From Gammaproteobacteria bacterium (GTDB taxonomy: Bacteria > Pseudomonadota > Gammaproteobacteria > Chromatiales > Chromatiaceae): a stretch of 35,641 nucleotides of DNA. The DNA is taken from the NCBI GenBank assembly GCA_024227135.1, contig JAAELC010000544.1, positions 1 to 35,641 of the forward strand, read 5' to 3'. The notes beneath the pieces are model-generated. The model saw only the letters and a list, made by a program, of their open reading frames with translations. It searched no databases and was not told the origin of the DNA. This document shows, in pieces, positions 7,803 through 16,056 of this stretch. A program made the translations under genes and the position numbers. How positions within the stretch are numbered: position 1 is the stretch's first letter; the number at the start of each line of letters is the position of its first letter.

Positions 7803-9908
7803 CTACTGAATCTGTCTGGTGTTTCCATCCGACTGTCCAACCGTGGCCACCACTTTGATCTGGCGATTGTCCGGAACCTCGTTGTAGGAGAGCACCTTCA
7901 ACCCCGGTATACTGTGTCTGGCAAATCGAGACATCCAAGGCCTGATTCCCGCAGGAACCAGCAAAATGCCGGGTTGCTTGGTCATCTCCAACTGGGCTAC
8001 CGTTTCAACCAGTACCCCCCGCAACCTTTCAACCATCCCGGGTTCCAGCCCAACACCACTTTCATCTGATGGATGTATACTCTGAAGCAATAACTGTTCC
8101 AATCCGTGCTCCAAAACTACTACTGGAATTTCTTCAATAGAACCAACAAGTTGCTGAACTATTGAACGGGACAGGGCTATCCGCGCTCGGGCAGTAAGGG
8201 CGCCGGTGTCTTGACTCTGGGGTCCGTATTCCGCCAATGTTTCGGCGATTGTCCGCATATCCTTGATCGAAACATTCTCATCCAGCAAGTTACGTACAAT
8301 CTTCAGAAACTGGCCCAGAGACAGGGTCTTGGGTACCAGATCCTCCACCAGCTTGGGTGCGGTACGGGACAGTATGTCGAGCAACTGCTGCACCTCCTCG
8401 TGACCGATCAGTTCCTGAGCGTGAGACCTTAGAATCTCATTCATATGGGTGGCGACGACCGTACTGGCATCCACCACCATGTAATTGAGCGTCTGGGCAT
8501 AATCCCGCTGGCTCGGGTCGATCCACACAGAATCCAGACCGAAGGCCGGGTCTTTGGTCGATACTCCCTGCAGGGTTCCCAGCACGTCGCCCGAGCTGAT
8601 CGCCAGTTCCTTGTCGGGATGAATCTGAGCACTACCCACAACAACCCCACGCAGAGAAATACTGTAGGCAGTCGGTTCGAGCTCGAGATCATCCCTGATA
8701 TAAACAAATTAAATAAGGAATCCCAGTTCCTGGGACAGCTTCTTGCGAATCCCTTTTATGCGATTCATCAACTGCCCGCCCTGGTTACGATCCACCAGGG
8801 GTATCAGACGGTATCCCACCCGGAGACCGATGATATCCACCGGCTCTACATCATCCCAGGTCAAATCCTTCTGTTCCGGGGGCACTTCCTGGACCGGCAC
8901 CGGCAGTTCCTCTACTTCGGGTTTGGCCTGACGACGATGTATCCACCAGGCACCGAAACCCGCCAGAGAAGCCAGTGTAAGAAAGGCAAAATTGGGCATA
9001 CCGGGGATGATTCCCATCAACCCGATAATGATGGCGGTGAGTGCCAGTACCCTGGGATTCGACAACACCTGGTTGAGTACCTGGCCACCCATATCCTCGG
9101 AAGAGGCAACACGGGTAACGATGATCGCCGCCGAAGTAGAAAGCAGCAGTGACGGTATCTGTGCCACCAGGCCATCACCAATGGTCAGCAGTGCGTAGTA
9201 TCGCAGCGCGGTGGAAAAGTCCAGATCATGCTGCCCCATACCAATCGCCAGACCACCGACGATATTGATCATGAGAATCAGGATACCGGCAACCGCATCC
9301 CCCCTGACGAATTTACTGGAACCATCCATGGCACCGTAAAAATCCGCTTCCTGAGCAACATCCTCTCGACGGGTACGCGCCTCTTCCTGGGTGATCAGGC
9401 CGGCATTCAGGTCGGCATCGATAGCCATCTGCTTGCCGGGCATGGCATCGAGTGTAAACCTCGCACTGACTTCCGACACCCGGCCGGCGCCTTTGGTCAC
9501 CACAACAAAATTGATGATTACCAGAATAAAAAACACCACCAGACCGACTGCGTAGTTACCCCCGATCACGAATTCACCGAAAGCTTCGATGACTTTTCCG
9601 GCAGCGTCTCCACCCTCATGCCCTTCCAGCAACACCACCCGCGTCGAGGCCACGTTAAGCGCCAGCCGCAGAAGTGTGGCGATGAGCAACAGACTGGGAA
9701 AGACGCTGAACTCGAGAGGCCTGAGGGTGTAGATAACCACCAGCATCACCACCAGGGACAGGGCGATGTTGAAGGTAAACAGCACATCCAGGGCAAGAGG
9801 CGGGAGCGGGATGATGACCATCGCCAGCAACAGCATCATTATCAGCGGCGCACCCAGGCCGCGGGTACTGATCGCCCTCAGGTTATTCAAGATAATAGTG
9901 GTATCCAT
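7803..9908 (-). pseudogene. flhA: flhA, flagellar export gate protein, interrupted by in-frame TAA
   Basis: FlhA is the nonameric inner-membrane export-gate component of the flagellar type III secretion system. The ATG at 9908 opens 399 codons containing the N-terminal membrane segments and the conserved cytoplasmic loop (SARFTLDAMPGKQMAIDADLNAG region). They end at TAA 8711-8709 right after KKLSQELGFLI. The same frame then continues without shift for 301 codons (FVYIRDDLELEP onward) with a good FlhA cytoplasmic domain to the TGA at 7803. In homologues the join reads LVPPVHIRDNL, so a Pro-Pro pair has become stop-Phe. Total length, about 701 codons, is normal for FlhA. The 3' part could only be made by readthrough or reinitiation (for example GTG at 8639). 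Assembly error is possible. Confidence 0.85.
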
Positions 9909-9918
9909 GATGCCTCGA

Positions 9919-11073
9919 CTAAGTCGTTGTTTGGCGCTGTTCCGGAACTTGAAGCTCCGGAGGAACAGGAAAATCTCCAGGGTTATCCGGCCGCAAACCG
10001 CCATCGCTACGATAGGCCCTGAGTTGGAATACATAGGCAAGCAACTTGGCGACGGCCAGATAGAGACCTGCCGGAATATCATCGCCCAACTCGGTATGAG
10101 CGAAGATTGCCCGGGCCAGCATCGGTGATTCCACGAGTGGAACATCGTGTTGTGATCCCAGGCGACGTATATTGGCAGCGACCAGATCAGCCCCTTTGGC
10201 AACCAGTTTGGGAGCCTGCATGCTGGTCTGGTCATAGCGCAGTGCTACAGCGTAGTGGGTGGGGTTGGTAACAATCACATCAGCCTTGGGTACCTCATCC
10301 ATCATCCGGCGCTGTGCCATTTCCCGCTGTAGATTACGGATACGCCCCTTCACCTCGGGTCGACCCTCGGTGTCTTTCATTTCTTCCTTGAGTTCCTGCT
10401 TGGTCATCTTGAGTTGGCGCTTGTGATCCCACAACTGAAAAGGGACATCGATCATGGCGATAACACTCAAAGTAGACGCCACCAGTACAAAGGACCATCC
10501 CACCAGCGTTCCAAGCTGGCTCAAGGCCGGACCCAGCGCCATGGTGTTGAGTGCGATGAACTGACCCAGGGTAAGCCAAAGTACGATTCCAGTAGTGCCA
10601 CCGATAAGGACGAATTTGGCCAATGCCTTGAACAATTCCATCATGCTCTTGGCAGAGACCATCTTTTTAAGTCCTTTCAGGGGATTGAGTTTGCTCAGCT
10701 TGGGAGAGAGCGCCTCTGCGCTGAAGGTCATCCCACCCAGCGAAACAGAACTGGCGATGGCGATGGCAACGACAATCAGAAAAAAGGGCAACAGAATCAG
10801 CAGTGCCTCCCGAATGGAACCTACCAGGCGGCGCAACAGTGCGGTGGTGTCGAAGACATCAACACGGGGGATGGTAAAATTGGTCGTCATGATTTCAGCC
10901 AGACCCTGTGCGAAATCCCCGCTCATAGCCACCAGTGCCATGCCACCGACCAGGGTAATGGCCATAGTGTTGAGTTCCTTCGAGCGAGCGATCTGACCCT
11001 TGCGCTTGCTGTCCTGTAAACGTTTCTGTGTCGGTTCTTCTGTTTTTTCCTGGCCGTCACTGTTTTCTGCCAT
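9919..11073 (-). CDS. flhB: Flagellar type III export switch protein FlhB
   Basis: FlhB sits in the inner membrane at the export gate and switches substrate class from rod/hook to filament after self-cleavage. The 384-residue protein begins with the typical charged N-terminus (EKTEEPTQKRLQDSKRKGQ) and has four membrane segments (about 36-52, 88-110, 150-172, 188-210). Its cytoplasmic domain contains the autocleavage motif NPTH at 270-273. The ATG at 11073 follows fliR after a 197-bp spacer; flhA starts 10 bases past its stop. Confidence 0.97.
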   Translation of the reverse strand: MAENSDGQEKTEEPTQKRLQDSKRKGQIARSKELNTMAITLVGGMALVAMSGDFAQGLAEIMTTNFTIPRVDVFDTTALLRRLVGSIREALLILLPFFLIVVAIAIASSVSLGGMTFSAEALSPKLSKLNPLKGLKKMVSAKSMMELFKALAKFVLIGGTTGIVLWLTLGQFIALNTMALGPALSQLGTLVGWSFVLVASTLSVIAMIDVPFQLWDHKRQLKMTKQELKEEMKDTEGRPEVKGRIRNLQREMAQRRMMDEVPKADVIVTNPTHYAVALRYDQTSMQAPKLVAKGADLVAANIRRLGSQHDVPLVESPMLARAIFAHTELGDDIPAGLYLAVAKLLAYVFQLRAYRSDGGLRPDNPGDFPVPPELQVPEQRQTTT

Positions 11074-11270
11074 GGCATGGTCCCCTGTTAAGCCATCTGC
11101 CCCAGGGATGGGGCTCCTGTTTTTCCCTGTTAAGGGAACAAGTCATCTGGTCTGAAGGTCGTAAAAATGGCCCGACCCACACCGGCCTTTCTCAAGATAA
11201 AAAAACTCAGCTTGTCATGAAAATAACAGGCAAACCCTTGCTCCGGTTCGCCAACCCTCGGCACCGATCC
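11074..11270. other. 197-bp fliR-flhB spacer with two small hairpins
   Basis: Small perfect stems occur at 11099-11114 (GCCCC/GGGGC) and 11123-11138 (TTCCCT/AGGGAA). On the minus strand neither is followed by a T-run, so they do not look like intrinsic terminators of the fli operon. No gene or sigma-54 consensus was recognised. Confidence 0.4.
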
Positions 11271-12050
11271 TCAAAGTGGGATCAAAAGGATGTTTCTGAT
11301 CAGGGCCAATCCCTCGACTAGCAGCTCTTGAAAGTTTTCCATGACATTAGGTAAGGTGATCCAGATCAGCACGCAGCCGAGTAACATCGATATCGGGAAA
11401 CCGATGGCAAAAATATTGAGTTGGGGTGCACTGCGTCCGACGATACCCATGCCCAGGTTAACCAGCAGCAGCGAAGCCATAACCGGCAGCGCCATCAGCA
11501 ATCCACCACTGAATATTCTGCTGCCCCAGCTGACGATCTCATGCAGGTTATTCCGGGTCAGCCCATCCACCGCCACGGGAAACACAAAGAAACTTTCGAC
11601 CAGCAGTTCAATCAAAGTGAGGTGAACATCGAGAACCAGAAAGAGCAATGTCGTCAGAATCAGATAGAACTGGGAAACCACCGGCACCTGCACGCCGTTC
11701 TGGGGATCCATCATTGAAGCGAAGCCCAGCCCCATGCTGTAGGCGATCACCTGACCACCAAATATCAATGCACCAAACACCATTTGCAGGATGAACCCCA
11801 TGGCAACGCCGATAACTATCTGTTGAAGTAACATCAGAAATGCAGTGCTGCTGAATACATCTACCGGCGTGGGCGCAGGCAGCAAGGGCATGACCAGCCA
11901 GGTCAATACCAGAACCAGACTCAAACGATAGTTCACCGGAGTCTGGCGCGCACTCAGTATAGGAGCCGAGGCAATCAGTGCACTAATCCTGACCAGAGGC
12001 CAGATAAAGCTGGTCACCCAGAGCTGAAGTTGTGCTTCGCTGAAGGCCAT
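11271..12050 (-). CDS. fliR: Flagellar export apparatus protein FliR
   Basis: FliR is a core membrane component of the flagellar export gate, assembling with FliP and FliQ. It is about 259 residues, almost entirely hydrophobic with five or six membrane segments. The QNGVQVPVVSQFY segment and the C-terminal FPISMLLGC...MENFQELL wording are typical of FliR. The ATG at 12050 was preferred; a GTG immediately before it (12053) adds one residue. It starts 12 bases after the fliQ stop. Confidence 0.96.
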   Translation of the reverse strand: MAFSEAQLQLWVTSFIWPLVRISALIASAPILSARQTPVNYRLSLVLVLTWLVMPLLPAPTPVDVFSSTAFLMLLQQIVIGVAMGFILQMVFGALIFGGQVIAYSMGLGFASMMDPQNGVQVPVVSQFYLILTTLLFLVLDVHLTLIELLVESFFVFPVAVDGLTRNNLHEIVSWGSRIFSGGLLMALPVMASLLLVNLGMGIVGRSAPQLNIFAIGFPISMLLGCVLIWITLPNVMENFQELLVEGLALIRNILLIPL

Positions 12051-12062
12051 CACGGCTTAAAT

Positions 12063-12332
12063 TTACCCGATCAACTCGGGGATACTCTCATAGAGGGTGA
12101 TCGTGAAATTCATGATAACCCTGAGCATCCAGGGCCCGGCCGCCATCAGTATTACCACGACCACAATCAGTTTCGGGATAAAACTGAGTGTCATTTCATT
12201 GATCTGGGTTGCCGCTTGAAATATGGCGACAAGGAGTCCCACGCCCAATGCAGGCAGGAGTATCACGGCTCCGAGCACGGTTGTCGCTTCCAATGCCGTC
12301 TGTCCGATATCAAGTACTGTGTCAGGTGTCAT
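12063..12332 (-). CDS. fliQ: Flagellar export apparatus protein FliQ
   Basis: This small export-gate subunit of 89 residues has two membrane segments (about 17-38 and 52-74) flanking the QAATQINEMTLSFIPKL loop that identifies FliQ/SctS proteins. It lies 12 bases from both fliP and fliR, in the universal fliP-fliQ-fliR order. Confidence 0.97.
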   Translation of the reverse strand: MTPDTVLDIGQTALEATTVLGAVILLPALGVGLLVAIFQAATQINEMTLSFIPKLIVVVVILMAAGPWMLRVIMNFTITLYESIPELIG

Positions 12333-12344
12333 GTGCGTATGGAT

Positions 12345-13085
12345 TCAGACTAGAAAGCTGGAAGCCAGAGTGCCGAACACGAGGGCCCAGCCATCGATGA
12401 GAACAAACAACATAATTTTGAACGGAAGAGAGATAATCAGTGGCGAGAGCATCATCATGCCCATGGACATCAGCACACTGGCAACGACCAGGTCTATGAC
12501 CAGAAAAGGAATAAAAATCAGAAAACCTATTTGAAAACCGGTCTTGAGTTCTGAAGTGGCGAAGGCAGGCAGCAATACCGAAAAGGGTACTTCATCCACA
12601 CTGGTATAATCCCCATAGTTGCCTATCCTGGTAAAAAGACTCAGGTCACTCTCCCGGGTCTGGGCGAGCATAAACTCCCGTACTGGAACAGCTGCTTGCG
12701 CCAGTGCCGTTTCAGCACTGATTTTTTCTTCGAGATACGGTTCTACACCCACCGCGTAGGTCTTTTCGAACACCGGCATCATAATGAACGCGGTAAGAAA
12801 CAGTGCCAATCCGACGAGAATCTGATTTGAAGGTGTGTTCTGAGTTCCAAGAGCCTGCCTTAAAATGGCCAGTACGATCACCACCCGTGCAAAAGATGTC
12901 ATCATCAACAATGCACCGGGAAGCAAACTCAGCGCTGCCATAAACAGCAGAATCTGAATACTCAGGGTGTATGTCTGCCCGCCACCCGTTGCAGCCGGCG
13001 TCAGCGTCAATGCCTCCAGCCCAGGGACTGCAAAACCAGTCAGAGGCCATAGTGTCAAGCAAAGCACCGAGATGACCATTTTCAT
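12345..13085 (-). CDS. fliP: Flagellar export apparatus protein FliP
   Basis: FliP forms the pentameric core of the export pore. The 246-residue protein starts with a cleavable signal peptide ([22 protein letters not shown]). It contains the family signatures [27 protein letters not shown] split across about 62-90, and [22 protein letters not shown] near 185-207. Its ATG overlaps the fliO stop by 4 bases. Confidence 0.97.
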   Translation of the reverse strand: MKMVISVLCLTLWPLTGFAVPGLEALTLTPAATGGGQTYTLSIQILLFMAALSLLPGALLMMTSFARVVIVLAILRQALGTQNTPSNQILVGLALFLTAFIMMPVFEKTYAVGVEPYLEEKISAETALAQAAVPVREFMLAQTRESDLSLFTRIGNYGDYTSVDEVPFSVLLPAFATSELKTGFQIGFLIFIPFLVIDLVVASVLMSMGMMMLSPLIISLPFKIMLFVLIDGWALVFGTLASSFLV

Positions 13086-13516
13086 GATGATCGGGTCTCC
13101 AGTTGTGCCTGGAGTTGTTCCCCGAACTCAGTCCCGGGGGACTCTACAGCGGTTGCTGAAGCTGAGTCGAAGACGTGCAGCGTCTGCACCCGTCCTGGCG
13201 CCACACCGACCAGCAGGCGCTCATCACCCACCTGTAACACCACCGCTCGCTCCCGGGGACCCAGGGACACTCCGCCAAGAACGGTCACCAGACCCTTCCC
13301 CGCAATCGGCAACCTGCCAAAACGCCGAAACAACCAGCCCAATCCAACGATCAGCCCGAGGATCAGCAGTAATCCCCCTGCGGTTTCGGCTAAAGCACCG
13401 GTTCCCAGCGAAGAGACAGCAAGACCGGTTACCGGTCCTCCCTCTTCCGCCCCTGTGCAGCCAAATGGCGCCATGCCTGTGATCAGCAGTGCCACCGATG
13501 CCAAGTCTCTTTTCAC
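13082..13516 (-). CDS. fliO: Flagellar biosynthesis protein FliO
   Basis: FliO is a small bitopic protein that helps assemble the FliP ring. It is 144 residues with a hydrophobic N-terminus and a transmembrane helix at about 46-65 ([18 protein letters not shown]). The cytoplasmic FliO/MopB domain includes [21 protein letters not shown]. The N-terminal segment ends MAPFGC (C20), which could serve as a signal-peptide or lipoprotein-like site; the lipobox is poor. It overlaps fliN and fliP by 4 bases each. Confidence 0.93.
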   Translation of the reverse strand: MKRDLASVALLITGMAPFGCTGAEEGGPVTGLAVSSLGTGALAETAGGLLLILGLIVGLGWLFRRFGRLPIAGKGLVTVLGGVSLGPRERAVVLQVGDERLLVGVAPGRVQTLHVFDSASATAVESPGTEFGEQLQAQLETRSS

Positions 13517-13929
13517 TGGATCCTCTTTACCCGATCGGCAGGGCTGATGATATCGGTAAGGCGAATACCAAACTTGTCGTTGACCACCACGACTTCCCCC
13601 TGAGCGATCAGGGTGCCGTTGACCAGTACATCCATTGGCTCACCGGCCAGACGATCCAGTTCAACCACAGAACCCTGGTTGAGCTGCAGCAGATTTCGAA
13701 TACTGATCTTGGTCCGTCCTATTTCCATTGAAATGGTGATGGGTACGTCCATGATCGCATCGATGCTGACTTCACCCCCTCCTCCCTGATTTTCTGCATT
13801 CAGTTGTTGAAACTGTGCAGACTCCGCTGCGACATCTTCCGCCGCAGCGTCTTCAGTCTCCTGTTCCTGCATTGCTGCTGCCCAATCGTCGGACATCGCT
13901 TCATCTGACTCTGTTGTTGTGTCGTTCAT
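13513..13929 (-). CDS. fliN: Flagellar motor switch protein FliN
   Basis: FliN forms the lower C-ring with FliM and docks the export ATPase complex. It is 138 residues: an acidic, Gln-rich N-terminus (1-60) then the SpoA/surface-antigen domain (MDVPITISMEIGRTKISIRNLL onward, ending VNDKFGIRLTDIISPADR). The ATG at 13929 follows the fliM stop after 77 bp. A second ATG at 13896 (MSDDWAAAMQEQ) matches the start of many FliN proteins and is a real alternative. Confidence 0.96.
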   Translation of the reverse strand: MNDTTTESDEAMSDDWAAAMQEQETEDAAAEDVAAESAQFQQLNAENQGGGGEVSIDAIMDVPITISMEIGRTKISIRNLLQLNQGSVVELDRLAGEPMDVLVNGTLIAQGEVVVVNDKFGIRLTDIISPADRVKRIQ

Positions 13930-14006
13930 TTTCTGCTCTGGCCCTGGCTGGAATCGATCTAAACCTTTCCGGCTATGATCAAATGGGTTACCTGAATCGT
14001 CTGCTG

Positions 14007-15020
14007 TTACTCGACGCTGTTTTCCACACCATCAACGACCTCTTGGCGGCCCCTTGATATCCATTCATGGATTTTGATGGCATAGCTTCCGGAAGATACC
14101 CCGAGACTGCCTCGAAACACCGGTATGGTCGCGGCATAACCCTCGACCTGCTCGGGAATGGTGATAGGGATGATGTCACCGGGTTTAAGCTTAGCCAGGT
14201 CTCTGACCAGAATATTGGCTTCAGTCAGAATACTGCTAAGATCAACTTCTGCATCCATAATCTCTTCCTTGAGGGACTGCTCCCATCGCTCATCATGATC
14301 CCCACGGTCGCTCTGTACGCCGGCATCCAGGAGATCCCTGATCGGTTCCACCATGGAATAGGGCATTACCAGGTGCATATCCCCTCCCCCAGCCTCCAAC
14401 TCAATGTGGAAGGTGGTTACTACAACCACCTCCGATGGACTGACGATATTGGCGAACTGAGGATTGACTTCAGAACTCAGATACTCGAATTCAAGACCCA
14501 TAACCGGCTTCCAGGCCAACTTCAGGTCATCGAAAGCCAGATCGAGTAGAATCCTGACCACCCGCTGTTCAGTGGGCGTGAAATCCCTGCCCTCGATTTT
14601 CGTGTGAAAGCGACCGCTGCCCCCGAAAAAGTTATCGACAACGCTGAAGACCAGTTTCGGATCCATTACACACAGGCCCTTCCCTTTCAGCGGAGGTATC
14701 CGTATCAGATTCAGACTCGTCGGAACGAAAAGACTGTGTATAAATTCGGAAAACTTCACCATCTGCACACCGGAAACCGAAAGATCCGCCGATCTGCGCA
14801 GCATATTGAACAGGCTGGTTCTGTAATGCCTGGCGAAACGCTCATTGATCATCTCAAGGGTTGGCAGACGGCCCCGGACTATCCTGTCCTGGCTGGCAAA
14901 ATCGTAGGACCTGGCGTCTCCGGTGAATATCTCAACTTCACCAGTCTCTACATCGCCGCTATCGACACCATGCAGTAGGGCATCGATCTCGTCTTGGGAA
15001 AGAAGGTCGCTGGCACCCAT
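14007..15020 (-). CDS. fliM: Flagellar motor switch protein FliM
   Basis: FliM is the C-ring protein that receives phospho-CheY and sets rotation direction. Its 337 residues begin with the CheY-binding peptide LSQDEIDALLHG (6-17). A CheC-like middle domain follows (about 40-230, with the FGGSGRFHTKIEGRDFTPTEQR region) and then the C-terminal SpoA domain that pairs with FliN. The ATG at 15020 is separated from the fliL stop by one base. Confidence 0.97.
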   Translation of the reverse strand: MGASDLLSQDEIDALLHGVDSGDVETGEVEIFTGDARSYDFASQDRIVRGRLPTLEMINERFARHYRTSLFNMLRRSADLSVSGVQMVKFSEFIHSLFVPTSLNLIRIPPLKGKGLCVMDPKLVFSVVDNFFGGSGRFHTKIEGRDFTPTEQRVVRILLDLAFDDLKLAWKPVMGLEFEYLSSEVNPQFANIVSPSEVVVVTTFHIELEAGGGDMHLVMPYSMVEPIRDLLDAGVQSDRGDHDERWEQSLKEEIMDAEVDLSSILTEANILVRDLAKLKPGDIIPITIPEQVEGYAATIPVFRGSLGVSSGSYAIKIHEWISRGRQEVVDGVENSVE

Positions 15021-15021
15021 G

Positions 15022-15540
15022 TCACTGCATCACAAACGAAGTGAAGTAAACATCCTCGATCTCACCCGCTCCACCCTGACTGCTAATGATCTCGTTGAGC
15101 AACTCCAGCATTGCCGCCTGCAACGCTTCCTTACCTTGCCGTTCGCGCAACAGGTTGCCATCCTGAGAACCAAACAGTGTGATGACCTGATTACGTATCA
15201 TGGGATCGTTGTGCTTGAGAAAATCCACCAGGGTAGTGCTGCGCGTCATGAGCTCAATGCCTACTTGCAACATGTTGAACTTGCCACCCGGTGGCAAATT
15301 AACAATGAACTCCGGCCGCAATGAGTGATAGATCGCAGGAGCACCGGGTTGGATAACCTCTTTGCTCTCTGCGGCGACCGATGGTTCTGAAGAGGAATCT
15401 CCCATCAGAAAGAACCAGGCTGCTCCCCCGCCGCCACCCAGCAGCAGAATGCCCAGCCCCAGAATAATAAAGAGTTTCTTTTTTGACCCCTGTTTCTCCT
15501 CACCACGATCCAGGTCGCCATCCTCAGGTTTCTTTGCCAT
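15022..15540 (-). CDS. fliL: Flagellar basal body-associated protein FliL
   Basis: FliL is a single-pass inner-membrane protein that stabilises stators around the basal body. It has 172 residues: a charged cytoplasmic head, a Gly-rich transmembrane helix (about 23-45, KKLFIILGLGILLLGG...) and a periplasmic domain (YHSLRPEFIVNLPPGG onward). It is the first gene of the fliLMNOPQR-flhB-flhA string. AAAGG lies just before the ATG, and a sigma-54 promoter lies about 40 bases upstream. Confidence 0.95.
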   Translation of the reverse strand: MAKKPEDGDLDRGEEKQGSKKKLFIILGLGILLLGGGGGAAWFFLMGDSSSEPSVAAESKEVIQPGAPAIYHSLRPEFIVNLPPGGKFNMLQVGIELMTRSTTLVDFLKHNDPMIRNQVITLFGSQDGNLLRERQGKEALQAAMLELLNEIISSQGGAGEIEDVYFTSFVMQ

Positions 15541-15578
15541 AGCCTTTTAGTCTCAATGTGATTACACACAGCTAGTAA

Positions 15579-15594
15579 TGCAAATCACATGCCA
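15579..15594 (-). promoter_or_regulatory. Sigma-54 (RpoN) -24/-12 promoter of fliL operon
   Basis: The minus strand reads TGGCATGTGATTTGCA, matching the -24 TGGCA and -12 TTGC(A) elements with the obligatory GG-N10-GC spacing. The predicted start falls about 29 bases before the fliL ATG. Sigma-54 control by a FleQ/FlrA-type activator is established for fliL operons in polar-flagellated gammaproteobacteria. Confidence 0.8.
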
Positions 15595-15596
15595 CC

Positions 15597-15630
15597 AATT
15601 GAAATAGTATTTTATATAACTATTTCAATT
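15597..15630. promoter_or_regulatory. Perfect 12-bp dyad next to the fliL -24 element
   Basis: AATTGAAATAGT (15597-15608) and ACTATTTCAATT (15619-15630) form a perfect inverted repeat with a 10-bp AT-rich centre, two bases upstream of the -24 box. No T-run follows on either strand, so it reads better as an operator than as a terminator. The bound protein is unknown. Confidence 0.5.
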
Positions 15631-15793
15631 AGTTATTTAGATTCTTAAATAGGGTGACGAACTATTGACAAGCAACCAGGTACCAGACAGGCGATTTCCC
15701 GACGTCTTGCGTACCTGCTGAGCCAGGATTGAGGACAGATGTAACGAAGCTGACAACCCGAGGCGATCAAGGGTGGCAGAATGTTCCTAGAGA

Positions 15794-15934
15794 GTAACTG
15801 CTCACCCCCCTGAGATTGCCCCCATGGGCGGTCTGTGGAGGAAGTGTCTTTGACATGGAAGTCAAAGCCAAGCCTACAGGGAGGGTTTTACAGCGTCTTT
15901 CGCAACAGATTGCCCGTGCGGGGTGGGTAGTTAC
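15794..15934 (+). mobile_element. Miniature IS66-like element, copy 1 (141 bp)
   Basis: This short non-coding element has 15-bp ends GTAACTGCTCACCCC and GGGGTGGGTAGTTAC, inverted with two differences. It is about 87% identical by hand alignment to the copy at 26394-26535. Flanking octamers CCTAGAGA and CTCAGAGA agree at 6 of 8 positions, like an eroded target duplication. Internal stems include AGATTGCCC/GGGCGGTCT and the perfect CTTTGAC/GTCAAAG at 15848-15867. Terminal GTAA and 8-bp duplications are features of the IS66 family. No transposase is present, so it would depend on one elsewhere. Confidence 0.8.
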
Positions 15935-16056
15935 CTCAGAGACAGAATTTCAATTTACCGAAGCGGGAGAAATGAGGTGGGAAAGCTCAGCAAAAAAGGG
16001 GGGCAAAGCATGAGAGGCGGGACGCTGGAACCCGTCTCCGGCATCCGGCGGCCCAA

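Noticed and set aside
8640-8711. Programmed recoding (frameshift or selenocysteine-like readthrough) in flhA
   Set aside because: The frame does not shift, the stop is TAA rather than TGA, and no slippery site or strong downstream stem was seen. A nonsense change or assembly error is simpler.
9228-10022. 264-codon plus-strand frame opposite flhA and flhB
   Set aside because: His/Gln-rich antisense shadow of well-identified membrane-protein genes.
11099-11138. Hairpins in the fliR-flhB spacer as a terminator splitting the operon
   Set aside because: On the minus strand neither stem is followed by a run of T.
15816-16013. 65-codon plus-strand frame starting MPPWAVCGGSVF
   Set aside because: It lies in the transposon-like repeat. 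The similar peptide in copy 2 stops early, so the likeness only reflects DNA identity between the copies.
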